A stretch of 64,000 nt of DNA from assembly GCA_963818695.1 (NCBI GenBank), contig CAWFTG010000009.1, forward strand, positions 1 through 64,000, written 5' to 3'. The notes below the pieces were generated by a model. The model was not told the origin of the DNA, made no database searches, and saw only the letters and a program-made list of their open reading frames with translations. The DNA comes from AP-15 sp963818695. GTDB lineage: Bacteria > Pseudomonadota > Alphaproteobacteria > ATCC43930 > CGMCC-115725. The stretch's first letter is position 1. Each line of letters opens with the position of its first letter. Below, one piece after another: positions 25,554-35,085 of this stretch. Both the position numbers and the translations under genes were made by a program.

Positions 25554-26647
25554 AAGGCTCATGCACGAAAATCCGGTAGCTCTACATGCTGTGGGCTAGT
25601 TTGGTGCGAGCTTCGCTAGGCGGTCCTGCGGATCAGTACGTGGTAGGGCGCTGGGGCCGTACGGGCACCGATGCCGAGCAGCGTATGGAATGCCGCATGC
25701 CGGGTGCGGCGTCGATTGAAGCGGAACACGAACTCGTCCAGGTAGTGCTGGAGGTTGGTCCTGCGCAGTCCATGGTAGACACCGAGGCCCCAGCGCTTGA
25801 GGTTTGAGAACAGCCGATGGGTCCAGGGCAGGACGATGTGCGCCGCCATCGGGCCGACGGTGATCGCCTTGTGCTTGATCTCGGGAATGTCGTTGTAGGA
25901 TGGCCAGTCGTCAGTCACCAGCTTGGTCTGAGGGGCGACCGCGCCCAGCACGAAGGCGTGGATCTCCTGCTTGCCGAAGCCCTCGATCACCTTCAGCCGG
26001 GCGCGCCGCGGCGTCCCGCCGTCGACTTCGACCGCGCCGGCGACCAGCATCTTGCCGACCCCACTGCGGCCGGCCGGCAAGACGACCGGGTCGTCCTTGG
26101 TGCGGAACGGAATGATCGTCTCATCGGCCTCGACGACGCCGCACAGCGGCTCGCGCTCCGGGTTGACCATGGCCCGGCGCAGCTTGGCGCACAACATCCA
26201 GGCGGTTCGGTACGAGCCGAGGCCGAGCTGGCTCTGCAGCTGGACGGCCGAGATGCCGTTGGAGTGTGTCGCCATCAGATACGCCGCCCAGAACCACGTC
26301 GTCAGCGGCAGCTTGCTGGCATGTATGATCGTCCCGGCCGTCACCGAGGTCTGCCGCCCGCAGGCGGCACACTGATAGGTGAAGGCCTTTGTCTTCAAAA
26401 GCCAGGCTCGGCCGTCACCGCAGCCGGGGCATACGAACCCTTCCGGCCAGCGCCGCGCAAAAAGGTATTCCGCGCACACGCCCTCGCTCGCAAAGCGCTC
26501 CTGGAATTCGATCAACGACTTCGGAAACCGGCCCTCGGACCCAGACATAGCCTCACCGTGCTCATCCTCGACGGGGGAGAACTTTAAACCCGTGTTCCTG
26601 TTTTGTACACAACATTTAGACGCACCGGACGCTCGTGCATAAGCCGC
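25554..26647 (-). mobile_element. IS1595-family insertion sequence inside the methylase gene
   Basis: A 1094-bp element. The ends form imperfect inverted repeats, GGCTCATGCACGAAAATCCG on the left and GGCTTATGCACGAGCGTCCG on the right, and the flanks carry the same 8 bp, CGAGATGG (25546-25553 and 26648-26655), the duplication length known for IS1595. One intact transposase ORF fills it on the minus strand. The clean duplication and intact transposase suggest a recent insertion. Confidence 0.9.
25616..26548 (-). CDS. IS1595-family transposase
   Basis: A 310-residue protein. The N-terminal zinc ribbon FVCPGCGDGRAW is followed by YQCAACGRQTSVTAGTIIHA. The ISXO2-like catalytic domain has VVEADETIIPF (first Asp), VTDDWPSYNDIPEI (second Asp) and the C-terminal LFSNLKRWGLGVYHGLRRTN, then YLDEFVFRFNRRRTR. 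Length and domain order fit IS1595 transposases. It is complete and probably active. Confidence 0.9.
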   Translation of the reverse strand: MSGSEGRFPKSLIEFQERFASEGVCAEYLFARRWPEGFVCPGCGDGRAWLLKTKAFTYQCAACGRQTSVTAGTIIHASKLPLTTWFWAAYLMATHSNGISAVQLQSQLGLGSYRTAWMLCAKLRRAMVNPEREPLCGVVEADETIIPFRTKDDPVVLPAGRSGVGKMLVAGAVEVDGGTPRRARLKVIEGFGKQEIHAFVLGAVAPQTKLVTDDWPSYNDIPEIKHKAITVGPMAAHIVLPWTHRLFSNLKRWGLGVYHGLRRTNLQHYLDEFVFRFNRRRTRHAAFHTLLGIGARTAPAPYHVLIRRTA

Positions 26648-27447
26648 CGAGATGGAACCGCATTTCCATCTTTACCAAAATATATCCTCCCATCTGCCAA
26701 CAATTTCTTGTATTCTGGTTCGATTACCTTCCAGCATGAACCGGCTGGAGGTCGGTGCTTCTTTCCCGAAATGGGGGAGACAATCTCATACATCTGATTC
26801 GGTCGGTACCCTTGAGCGGAAAGTGAGACTCCTCTCCATCTTCCCTTGGGATCATTGTTTGGATTCTTGTAAACAGAAAGCTGCTTTTCTCCGAGAGGGA
26901 GCTTGTTGCGTACTGACTTGAATTTGACCGGGTCTTTTGCAAAAATCACAATGTATTCGTGTGCGTCGCCTATAGCCTCACGATTCTCACGCGAATATCG
27001 CTTTTGCCAGATATTGCAGGCGATGAAATTTTGCCTGCCGCACACTTCATCCATAAGGATGCGAAGATAAGGCATTTCGTAGTCATCGATAGATACCCAT
27101 ATGCTGCCGTCGCTGGAGAGCATTCTCCATAGTATTTCGAGCCTCTCTCTTATTAAAGATAGCCATACAGAATGCTCTCGTCCGTCGTCATAATGCTCAA
27201 ATGCGCTTCCGGTGTTGTATGGCGGGTCTATATATATACATTTTATCTTACCAGAAAGATCCTGCTCCAGTGCCTTGAGCGCGAGCAGGTTGTCACCCTG
27301 AATCAGTATGTTGTCGAAGATATCGGCGTCCCGCCGCGTGGCCGCATGGTGCGAGAGTGATGGGTCGTTGATCAGGATGCGCGGCTCAAGACGCGGGCGC
27401 TCGTTCTTCCCTACCCATGTCAGCTCCAGCTTCTGCTTCCTGCTCAT
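26648..27447 (-). pseudogene. Site-specific DNA methyltransferase, N-terminal part (split by IS)
   Basis: From ATG 27447 (MSRKQKLELTWVGKNERPRL). The adenine methylase motif IV, KCIYIDPPYNTGSAFEHYDD, lies near residue 75. In the intact protein motif IV precedes FxGxG, the beta-class order of type III Mod proteins. The sequence is genuine to GRIYFGKDGNAVPSR, after which the IS end adds foreign residues. The start overlaps the upstream helicase stop (ATGA at 27444-27447), so the operon is tightly coupled. An alternative ATG 15 bp upstream lies inside the helicase frame. Confidence 0.9.
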
Positions 27448-30329
27448 GACGGCACAGTCCACCGGACGGTGGCGAGCGGCGCGATGGTCGGCGTCGCCTT
27501 GAGCGCTTGGGCTATGGCATCGAGTTTCTCGTCCATCTCCGTGCGAACCGCCCTCCTCCTTTGGAAGGTTGTGAGCTTCAGGTCATCGGCTTCGCCCTGG
27601 ATCGCTTTGATACGCCGCTGCTCCTTAACTTTGTCTTCCAGGCTGATGGTGGTGTTGCCGCGCAGCGCCTTCTTCGCCGCTCTGATCTCCGCCTCCATCT
27701 CCTTGATCCGAATGTCGGCCGCCTGCTCCAAGTCGTCTGCATAGGCGTCGAGCTTCTCGGTCTCTTCGTCCAGCCACCGGCGGCTTTCCGCTTCAATATC
27801 AGCGGCAACGGCGGCACGCGCCGTTTCCTCGAGCGGGGCGAGTTGGGCGGCGGGCGGCGTTCCTGGGGCGCCCGCATCCGTTCCGGGGAGCAAGAACAGG
27901 TCGTCCACGGTAGCCTGATCGAAGTACTGCGCGGTGTTCTCAGGCGTGTCGTCACAGAAGCCGGCGACGATGAGCCGGTCACGCTGCCCAATAGACGGGT
28001 CGGTTGGTGTCACGCTCAGGATGGAGACGACAAGCCAGCCGGAGCGGCCACTCAGGCGCTCGACGTTAGCGAGCCGGGGCCATCCGGCACTGCGATAGGC
28101 AGCATAGTCGAAGGTGATCGTCGTCGCCGGCACCTGTCGAGCGCGGGCCTCATTCACGATCCGCTCGGCGAGCGTCCCCTCGGCGAGACGGAAGAATTGC
28201 CAGCCCTTCTCGTCAGCGAGCGGCCACTCGGTCGTCCAGGTGCGGCCGTCATAGTCGAACCGCGGTCCGGTTGGGGCGTGGAATTTAGCATCGGGCAGCT
28301 CGGCCCGCGCCACGTTCAGAAGGCGCTGCTCGAACGCATTCAGAGTGACTTCGATCTCGCTACCACGCTGGCGCAACCTCGCCACCACATCGCGATCGAG
28401 ATGGTCGAAGAGCTTCTGGCGCGCCTCGCGCATGTCGGCGTCGATCTGTGCCTGAAGCTGCTCTTCGAGTTGCCGGAACTCGGTCTCTATCTCGGCGTCG
28501 GTGCGGCCACGCTGGACCGCCTCGACGACCTTGCGCTCGAAGTCGATGCCGCTCTCGATGACGCCGAGCACCTCGTCGCTGGCGCCAAACACGCCGGAGA
28601 ACAGCCGGAATTTCTGGTCAAGGAGCTGATAGACGCGGCGCTCGGCCAGGTTGCGGCGGTTGAGCATATTGACGACGGTCACGTCGATCTTCTGCCCGTA
28701 GCGATGACACCGGCCGATGCGCTGTTCCACCCGCTGTGGGTTCCACGGCAGATCGAAATTCAGGAGCAAGGAGCAAAATTGCAAATTGATGCCTTCGGCC
28801 CCGGACTCGGTCGCGATGAGGATGGTCTTGTCATCGCACCGGAAGGCATCGACAACGGCCGCTTTCATGTCAGCGGACCGTGATCCGGAAATAGCGTCCG
28901 TGCCTTTGTGCTTCTCATACCAGGCCTTGTAGGTCGCCCGGCTGTCCGGGTCGTTGTTGGACCCGTTGAGCAGCACGATCTGGCCTGCATATCCATTCTC
29001 GGCAAGCACGGCCGCAAGGTAAGTCTGAGTGCGGACCGACTCCGTGAAGATCACAACCTTCCGCTTGCCGCCGCGCTTGTGGACCTCGTCAAGAACCTCC
29101 GGCAGCCGTGCGACCAGCTTCTCCCCTTTGGCGTTAGAGCCGATCGCCCGTGCCAGTTGGAGATAGGACTCCAGCTCGACGATCTCCGCCTTTAGCTTCT
29201 CACGGTCGATTGCCTCGTCACGAGCTGTGCCATCGTCGGTGACGTCGTCCTGGTCCAGTTCCTCTGCGACCTCGTCCACATCGTCCGCATCGGCTACCGT
29301 GGACGCGTCCGCAACCTGGCTGCGCCGCAACCGATCCAGAACCGTGCTCAGAAACCCGGCGATCGCCGCAACGGAGGAGCCGAGAATCTTTCGGGCCTGG
29401 ATGATAACAAGCTGGTTCGGCTTCAGGCCGAACGCGATGGAGTCCGGCCGCTGAAGGTACTTTGAGACCTTCTCGTACAGTTCCGTCTCGCGGTCGGACG
29501 CCTCGAAATCAAAGGTTGTCGCCATCCGGCGGGTGAACGACACATGCCCAGCCTCCTGCACATCCCGCCGGAGGTGGCGCTTGTAGATAGGGGCCATACG
29601 ACGGCGAAGGGAGGTAAGGGTAAGGGCATCCGACCTTCGACCCTCGTACATGGTCTTGAAGGTCTTCTCGTCACCGAAGAACCTGTCGTCGACAATCGAG
29701 ACCAGGCCGAACAGCTCCATCAGAGAGTTCTGAAGAGGGGTCGCAGTCAAAAGGATTTTGAATCGATCCTTGACGGCATCGCGGAGCGCCTTAGCTCTGA
29801 CACCCCCTGAAGTCTTGTAGACGTTCCGGAGCCGGTGCGCCTCATCGAATACCACCAGATCCCAAGCGATCTGGCGGACATCATCAGCGCGGCGCGCGGC
29901 AAATTCATATGAGGTGAGAACGATGGCATCGTGTGCCTCAAACGGCCTCGGCCTTCCGGCTTTTTGTACCTCACGGTAAGTGCGTGCCTCCAGGATCACA
30001 CTCGGCAGAGAGAATTTCTCGCGCAGCTCTTGCTGCCACTGCTTACGCAAAGAGGCGGGGAGAATCAGCAGAATACGCCGGCGCCGCTCGGCCCATCTTT
30101 GGGCAATGACGAGGCTCGCCTCGATCGTCTTTCCGAGGCCGACCTCGTCGGCAAGGACGACTCCCCTGGACAGAGGGGTGTGCAGTCCAAAGAGGGCTGC
30201 GTCGACCTGATGCGGCTTCGTCTCGACCCGCGCGGTCGAGAGGCTCTTGGCGAATGCGTCCTCACCCCTGCCCTCGAGCGTGATGCGGGTGGCGAGATAA
30301 GTGCCATGATGTGCGGTATACCCGGTCAT
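27444..30329 (-). CDS. SNF2-family helicase of the defence-like operon
   Basis: A 961-residue protein. SNF2/Swi2 motifs: VVLADEVGLGKTIEASLVIA (near 56), LVVFDEAHRLRN (near 160), ILLTATPLQNSLMEL, and the C-terminal helicase WNPQRVEQRIGRCHRYGQ (near 543). After about residue 600 come long charged helices and a stretch resembling helicase-linked C-terminal domains of phage-defence SNF2 proteins. SNF2 + methylase + ATPase combinations recur in defence loci. The 4-bp overlap with the methylase supports a joint function. Confidence 0.9.
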   Translation of the reverse strand: MTGYTAHHGTYLATRITLEGRGEDAFAKSLSTARVETKPHQVDAALFGLHTPLSRGVVLADEVGLGKTIEASLVIAQRWAERRRRILLILPASLRKQWQQELREKFSLPSVILEARTYREVQKAGRPRPFEAHDAIVLTSYEFAARRADDVRQIAWDLVVFDEAHRLRNVYKTSGGVRAKALRDAVKDRFKILLTATPLQNSLMELFGLVSIVDDRFFGDEKTFKTMYEGRRSDALTLTSLRRRMAPIYKRHLRRDVQEAGHVSFTRRMATTFDFEASDRETELYEKVSKYLQRPDSIAFGLKPNQLVIIQARKILGSSVAAIAGFLSTVLDRLRRSQVADASTVADADDVDEVAEELDQDDVTDDGTARDEAIDREKLKAEIVELESYLQLARAIGSNAKGEKLVARLPEVLDEVHKRGGKRKVVIFTESVRTQTYLAAVLAENGYAGQIVLLNGSNNDPDSRATYKAWYEKHKGTDAISGSRSADMKAAVVDAFRCDDKTILIATESGAEGINLQFCSLLLNFDLPWNPQRVEQRIGRCHRYGQKIDVTVVNMLNRRNLAERRVYQLLDQKFRLFSGVFGASDEVLGVIESGIDFERKVVEAVQRGRTDAEIETEFRQLEEQLQAQIDADMREARQKLFDHLDRDVVARLRQRGSEIEVTLNAFEQRLLNVARAELPDAKFHAPTGPRFDYDGRTWTTEWPLADEKGWQFFRLAEGTLAERIVNEARARQVPATTITFDYAAYRSAGWPRLANVERLSGRSGWLVVSILSVTPTDPSIGQRDRLIVAGFCDDTPENTAQYFDQATVDDLFLLPGTDAGAPGTPPAAQLAPLEETARAAVAADIEAESRRWLDEETEKLDAYADDLEQAADIRIKEMEAEIRAAKKALRGNTTISLEDKVKEQRRIKAIQGEADDLKLTTFQRRRAVRTEMDEKLDAIAQALKATPTIAPLATVRWTVPS

Positions 30330-30426
30330 CCGTTCCTCTGTGGTTACCGCCTGAGGTATAGAATATCAAAGAGAAGTTTGTAAGAACAAAATAGAAACTC
30401 GGCCCCTATAGGCGATGCACTCGGGC

Positions 30427-32949
30427 TCACCGCAGATAGCGCTTTTTCAAGTCTGCCAGATCGCTGATTGCCTGCTTCAGCAGCGATGAGCCTGGGGCGC
30501 CGTCATCGTGATTTGCCGGATTCAATGCGCCGCGAACAGTCCGAAGCTTGCCCGGATGGCTTGGGTCCTGCGTCAGCATCGGCTCCACCTGTGGTGAGAG
30601 CATGCCCAGGTTCTGGCCGTCATAGTCCGAAAGCACGGCATCTGGGTCGCCCGCAGCGGACCGTTGCCTCACGAGCATTTCCTTGCAGAAGCGCTCGGCA
30701 GCATCCCGCAGCACGCCGCCAGCCTGTTTCCGCAGCTCGCGATGCGGATTGCGGGCCAGAATTCGGCCGCGATCGAGCAGTGCCTCTAGTGTATCGCTCG
30801 AATGCAGTACCGTCGTTCCGTCAAGCGGACTTTCGATCACGAGTTCGAACGTGGCAATCCCGAGGTGGAGATAGCGGGTTTCGAGATCCTTCAGCGTCCG
30901 CTCGTCTTGGGTCAGAATGATGATCTGCAAACCAAGATCATGGAGCTGCTCGATAACGGCGGTATTGAAGAACGCGCGGTAAGTTTCGTCGCTCGCCAGG
31001 ACGGGATCATCGAGCACGATGAAGGTGGCGCCTTCATAGACTGCACGGGCAAGGAAGAGGGACAGCCCGAGACAGTGCAGTTGCGACTGACTGAACACCG
31101 CGATGACGTCGCGGATTTTCGCAGTGCTGCGGTCGTCTCCGGCCGCAATTCCGGCCTTGAAATCGATTGTTCGCCTGGCGCCAGGCCGCGGTTTCACGGC
31201 GGCGAAGAAAGTCGGCTCGTCGGGCCGGAGGAGGTACCACCACGTCTCGACACCGCTGCTCAGCACGGCGAACTTATCTTCGAGAACCTGTTCGTTGCCC
31301 TTCTGAATAGTCGTCAGCGCGCGGGTCAGCTCGCGTGCCAGGGCCGCTTGCGCGGCACGGTCAACGAGGGTTTCGCGTAACCCCGCCAGATCGGCCGCCA
31401 GATCGAGAAATTCCTGCCAGCCCTTGGCGTTGCTGGCGGCGTCGATTGTCGTTTGCAGATGGCTCTGTAGAGACTTGTCAGCGGCATCATAGGCTTCCAG
31501 CGCGCTGCGAAACGTCGTAAGCCGCTCGATGCATGTCCCGAATGCCGCTTTGAGGTTATCCACTTCTGCGAGCGTCTCCGGGGCCAACGCGGCGAGCCTG
31601 GCATGCATGGCGGTGAGTTCGCGTAATGCTCGGGCTTGAGCGCGTGAAAACGGCCGGAGGTGTCGGAGCCAATCATCGACCAAGCCCGCGGCACCGTTCT
31701 TGCCGGCGACTTGGCGAATGCGAGCCACGGTGAACCCGTTGCTGCGGCGATAGGCCGATGTCGTCGCCAGGAAGCGCGGCGCGGCGAGTTTGGCAGCATC
31801 GGTTAGTGTCTGAATAGAACTCCGTAGCGCCGTAAGGGCGTTCTGCGCCTGCTCCTCGGCGGCTCGGTAACTGTCAGTGTCGGCCACCCGCAGCCGGATA
31901 TAGGCGATCTGTGCCGGTGTGAGGCTGGCGGGGGTCCCACAGAGCGGGCAGTCGATCGGCTCGCTGGCGGCGACGATCGCCGGCAGGTTCAAGGCTTCTT
32001 TGAACAGGGCCGTCAGGCGGCGCGTTTCCTCGTCGACCTTGGCCCGTTCATCGAGGTAGGTCTGTAGCCGCGGCCAGGTTGTGTCCGGGGGTGACGGCAG
32101 GGGCGGAAGCGGTTTGTGGTCGAATAGGCGTAGCGGGAGCACCAGCGCGCGACGCGCGGCGAGAATATCGGCGAGAGTAACGAGACGCTCGGGCGCGGTT
32201 GCTGGCACCGGCTGTCCAGCCGCGGCGATCAGGGCCGCGGCGCCCCGGTCGAAGCCGACGGCGAGCGACGTAGAAGGCGGCACAGCCGAGAGGAACGAAC
32301 GCAAGATGGGCGCGAGTTCCGGGACTGCACTCGCGGCACCGAGTTTGATCCAGACCGCCGTATCAGCGGGCTTAACCTCGGCCTCGAGGCTGGCCACGGT
32401 TTGGCGGAAATCATCGAGATCGTTCACTTCTAATAGGGCGCGGAAGTATTCGGCGCGCTCCTGGGGCCTCGCCGAGAAAAGATAGCCGAGCGTGTGCTGG
32501 GCCAGGACCGGTGCCCGGAGAGGGGGCTGCGACAGCACCACGCCAAGCGTCAGGAGATCGGCCTCATTTGCCGGATTACCGTCGATCTGCAGCGTGGACG
32601 CGCAGTCCTGTCTTCTGCCTTTGCTATAGTCGTTTACGAGAGTACGGCGAATGGTTCGCTCGATCCCGTCATCGCACAAGAGTTGAGCCTCGACGAATAC
32701 CGGCATCGCGGCGGGCAGGTGAGCGTGACGCAGGGCGTCGGCGAACTCGTCCTGGGTGCTGGCGACGAGCTGGCGCCGAACGATGTCCCCAGTGAGGAGA
32801 AATTCGATCGCTTCGGCAAGGGTGGTCTTTCCCTGGCTGTTGTTGCCGTAGACGACTGCGATCGGCGCCGTCAGGGTTAGGGACTGCGCGACCCGCCCGA
32901 ACGAACGGAACCCCTGCAAGGTTAGGCTATTGATCCGCACGTTCGGCAT
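30427..32949 (-). CDS. Rad50/RecF-like AAA ATPase with a CxxC hook motif
   Basis: An 840-residue protein from ATG 32949 (MPNVRINSLTLQGFRSFGRV). The SMC-type P-loop VVYGNNSQGKTTLAEAIEFL is near residue 33. IDCPLCGTPASL (CxxC, near 336) lies in the middle of the helical region, as in a Rad50 zinc hook. FIVLDDPVLASDETYRAFFN (Walker B/D-loop, near 644) follows the signature region SQSQLHCLGLSLFLARAVYE. The C-terminal 170 residues are of unknown type. The start lies inside the 3' end of the 68-residue gene (23-bp overlap), so it is coupled. SMC-like ATPases in defence loci usually sense DNA ends or structures. Confidence 0.8.
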   Translation of the reverse strand: MPNVRINSLTLQGFRSFGRVAQSLTLTAPIAVVYGNNSQGKTTLAEAIEFLLTGDIVRRQLVASTQDEFADALRHAHLPAAMPVFVEAQLLCDDGIERTIRRTLVNDYSKGRRQDCASTLQIDGNPANEADLLTLGVVLSQPPLRAPVLAQHTLGYLFSARPQERAEYFRALLEVNDLDDFRQTVASLEAEVKPADTAVWIKLGAASAVPELAPILRSFLSAVPPSTSLAVGFDRGAAALIAAAGQPVPATAPERLVTLADILAARRALVLPLRLFDHKPLPPLPSPPDTTWPRLQTYLDERAKVDEETRRLTALFKEALNLPAIVAASEPIDCPLCGTPASLTPAQIAYIRLRVADTDSYRAAEEQAQNALTALRSSIQTLTDAAKLAAPRFLATTSAYRRSNGFTVARIRQVAGKNGAAGLVDDWLRHLRPFSRAQARALRELTAMHARLAALAPETLAEVDNLKAAFGTCIERLTTFRSALEAYDAADKSLQSHLQTTIDAASNAKGWQEFLDLAADLAGLRETLVDRAAQAALARELTRALTTIQKGNEQVLEDKFAVLSSGVETWWYLLRPDEPTFFAAVKPRPGARRTIDFKAGIAAGDDRSTAKIRDVIAVFSQSQLHCLGLSLFLARAVYEGATFIVLDDPVLASDETYRAFFNTAVIEQLHDLGLQIIILTQDERTLKDLETRYLHLGIATFELVIESPLDGTTVLHSSDTLEALLDRGRILARNPHRELRKQAGGVLRDAAERFCKEMLVRQRSAAGDPDAVLSDYDGQNLGMLSPQVEPMLTQDPSHPGKLRTVRGALNPANHDDGAPGSSLLKQAISDLADLKKRYLR

Positions 32950-33133
32950 GGGCGTCCTTGAGGGCGGCAAGCCTATCTTTGACCACTTGACGGATGGCCG
33001 TGACGCTGCTGGTCGCGCCACGATTGACGTGAGCGGTCACAAACGCGGCGGCTAAGCTATCCTCGGGCAAGTGCTCGAGCAGCAGATCGAAATTGGTCTT
33101 GGTCGGGACGATCGGCTCCGGGGAATTTGCCAT
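32927..33133 (-). CDS. 68-residue first gene of the defence-like operon
   Basis: The protein reads MANSPEPIVPTKTNFDLLLE, then HLPEDSLAAAFVTAHVNRGA and VVKDRLAALKDAHAERADQ, a small, mostly helical protein. No family recognised. It overlaps the ATPase start by 23 bp, suggesting a stoichiometric partner or a regulator of the ATPase. It is easily missed in automated annotation because of its size. Confidence 0.6.
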   Translation of the reverse strand: MANSPEPIVPTKTNFDLLLEHLPEDSLAAAFVTAHVNRGATSSVTAIRQVVKDRLAALKDAHAERADQ

Positions 33134-33156
33134 CTATGGCGATGCTCCATGCAGTT

Positions 33157-33191
33157 GATGCCCGCCGCCGCGAGGGGCGTCGGCGGGCATC
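33157..33191 (-). terminator. Strong hairpin between YjzC-like gene and defence operon
   Basis: GATGCCCGCCG (33157-33167) and CGGCGGGCATC (33181-33191) form a perfect 11-bp stem with a 13-nt loop. No T-run follows on either strand, so it could be an attenuator or processing hairpin rather than a classical terminator. Confidence 0.4.
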
Positions 33192-33197
33192 AGAACC

Positions 33198-33395
33198 TCA
33201 TTTTGGGTTCTTTCCGGCTCCGTTGTGCGCCGGACGGTGCATCACATAGGTCTGGCCGGGCTTCGGTGTCGGGGGCAGGGGCTTGCCCTGGACCGCCGTG
33301 CGCTCCTTGCCCGTGTCGCCCCCACGAGACCCAATAATCTCATATTCACCGGAGCGTGGCGCAATTTCGCCTGGTTTGTACGTCTTTGACATCAC
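33198..33395 (-). CDS. YjzC-like small protein
   Basis: A 65-residue protein: MMSKTYKPGEIAPRSGEYEI, IGSRGGDTGKERTAVQGKPL, PPTPKPGQTYVMHRPAHNG. The YKPGEIAPRSGEYE start and the xxVxGKPLPPTPKPGQ part match small YjzC-type proteins. Function unknown. It is divergent from the XRE/ImmA gene and upstream of the defence operon on the same strand, so it may be cotranscribed with it through the hairpin at 33157. Confidence 0.6.
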   Translation of the reverse strand: MMSKTYKPGEIAPRSGEYEIIGSRGGDTGKERTAVQGKPLPPTPKPGQTYVMHRPAHNGAGKNPK

Positions 33396-33527
33396 TGGCC
33401 TTTCGTCGGAACATGCCGCAGAGAACCATCCTCTACAGCCTCATCAATCTTGACATGTCATCAAGCTGAGGTTAACAATTCTATGGGGTGTTTCTGAAAT
33501 GTCAACCGTCCGGGAGCGAGGGGCATC

Positions 33528-34625
33528 ATGTTCGGCGATCGATTAAGACTCGCGCGAAAGCGCGCCGGACTCTCGCTTCGCGACCTGGCTGAGCGCATCG
33601 GGAAGGATGTCAGCGCACAGGCGATTTCGAAATACGAGAGCGGAAAGATGCTCCCGAGTTCGAGCGTGTTGGTCTCGCTCGGGAAAGCTCTCGGCGTGTC
33701 CTTGGACTTCCTGATGAGCAATCAGGTAGTGGCTCTCTCAGGCGTCGAGTTTCGGAGGCGTTCCGGTACGACGGTCTCAGAGCGCGCCCTTGCGGAAGCG
33801 ACTGTCATTGATGCGGTAGAGCGCCATCTCACTCTCGACGCCATACTTGAATTGGACAGTGAGAGAAATGACCTCCCGCCCCAGCGGGCGATTGTCCGCT
33901 GTCCCGAGGACGTCGAACGGCTGGCGAGCACTATACGGAGAGAGTGGAATTTAGGTCTCGATCCCATTCCCAGCATGACTGGCCTTCTTGAGGACAAGGG
34001 GGTGAAGGTCATCGCCGTCGATATTCCGAAAAAGCTTTCCGGGTTCACTGGCGACGTTCGGCGGCCGGAAGGTAAGTCAGATGTCCCCGTGATCGTAGTG
34101 AGCACCCAGTTCAGCATCGAACGCAGGCGGTTCACGCTGGCGCACGAACTGGCGCATCGCGTTATTGGAGAGAGTGACAGCGATCTTAAGCTGGAAAAGG
34201 CCACAGATCGTTTCGCGGCGGCGTTTCTGATCCCGGCGGAGCATCTGCGAGAAGAAGTCAAAGGAGCGCGTGACGCAGTGCCTCCTTATAGAGAGCTTGT
34301 GCGCCTGAAACATTTTTACGGGGTGGCGGCGTCGGCAATGCTGATGCGTCTGAAAGATATCGGCATCCTGTCCGATGCTACCGTGAGGTACGCGTTCCAG
34401 ACCTATGCAAGGGTATGGCGCACTGCGGAACCTGAACCGCTCGATCCCAAAGGCGATTATGGGAAGCTGGAGCAACCCACTCGGTTTGAACGCTCAGTGT
34501 ATTGGGCACTGGCTGACCACTTAATTTCGCTCCCGCGCGCGGCAGAATTGTTGCGGCGGCCTGTACAGGAGGTAGAGCTGGCTGTTCGGGGGCCTGCGCT
34601 TGACGGTCCACGCAATCGTCCATAA
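33528..34625 (+). CDS. XRE HTH regulator fused to ImmA/IrrE metallopeptidase
   Basis: A 365-residue protein. Residues 1-65 form an HTH (RLRLARKRAGLSLRDLAERI, AISKYESGKMLPSSSVLVSL). Residues about 150-270 form the ImmA/IrrE peptidase with FTLAHELAHRVIGESDSD (HExxH near 205) and the following FAAAFLIPAEHLREEV. Proteins of this architecture cleave or inactivate a repressor in response to stress or DNA damage in mobile elements. Divergent from the YjzC-like and defence genes with about 130 bp between, it may control them; this is inference. Confidence 0.85.
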   Translation: MFGDRLRLARKRAGLSLRDLAERIGKDVSAQAISKYESGKMLPSSSVLVSLGKALGVSLDFLMSNQVVALSGVEFRRRSGTTVSERALAEATVIDAVERHLTLDAILELDSERNDLPPQRAIVRCPEDVERLASTIRREWNLGLDPIPSMTGLLEDKGVKVIAVDIPKKLSGFTGDVRRPEGKSDVPVIVVSTQFSIERRRFTLAHELAHRVIGESDSDLKLEKATDRFAAAFLIPAEHLREEVKGARDAVPPYRELVRLKHFYGVAASAMLMRLKDIGILSDATVRYAFQTYARVWRTAEPEPLDPKGDYGKLEQPTRFERSVYWALADHLISLPRAAELLRRPVQEVELAVRGPALDGPRNRP

Positions 34626-35085
34626 CAGCTGGCGTTTGTGATGTTTGATGACGGTGAGGCTTTGGTAAAGCCACCGGAGGATCAGCAGCGTATCCGCGAT
34701 TGCGAGTGCGTTGCACGGAAGTCACTTCTCCCGACAGAAAGGAAAATTTCTGCCCGAACATATAGTGCAACATGTGCAACATAGGACGTTATGTAGCGGA
34801 TGTCTCGGCTACGGCCGCCCGCAAAGCAGGCGGCAGAGCGACGGGGCAACTGGAAATCTTGTCTCGCGGGGGATGCCTGAGGGCAGGGGAAGATTTCCAT
34901 TGCGGCGGAGCGCCGCCTGCTAGGGTCGGCCGTGCAATCGCGGGGCAGGGGCGGCGGCAGGACGAGGGAGATTTCGGTCACGATTTTCGTTACCATGCGG
35001 CTCTGAAGGGCCTGACTGCCGGGTGCCTTACTGGACGAAAATCGAACAACGGGTGATGCCGCGCTACGCGGGAAGCGAAGGGAAT
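34626..35085. other. Gap without a convincing gene
   Basis: 460 bp. Open frames on both strands show no recognisable domain. CGCCCGCAAAGCAGGCGGC is a small imperfect hairpin. Promoter elements for the downstream phospholipase D-like gene must lie here but are not clear. Confidence 0.35.

Noticed and set aside
24621..25562. C-terminal methylase fragment as an independent gene starting at ATG 25562
   Set aside because: That ATG belongs to the IS end; the frame is the interrupted 3' part of the methylase.
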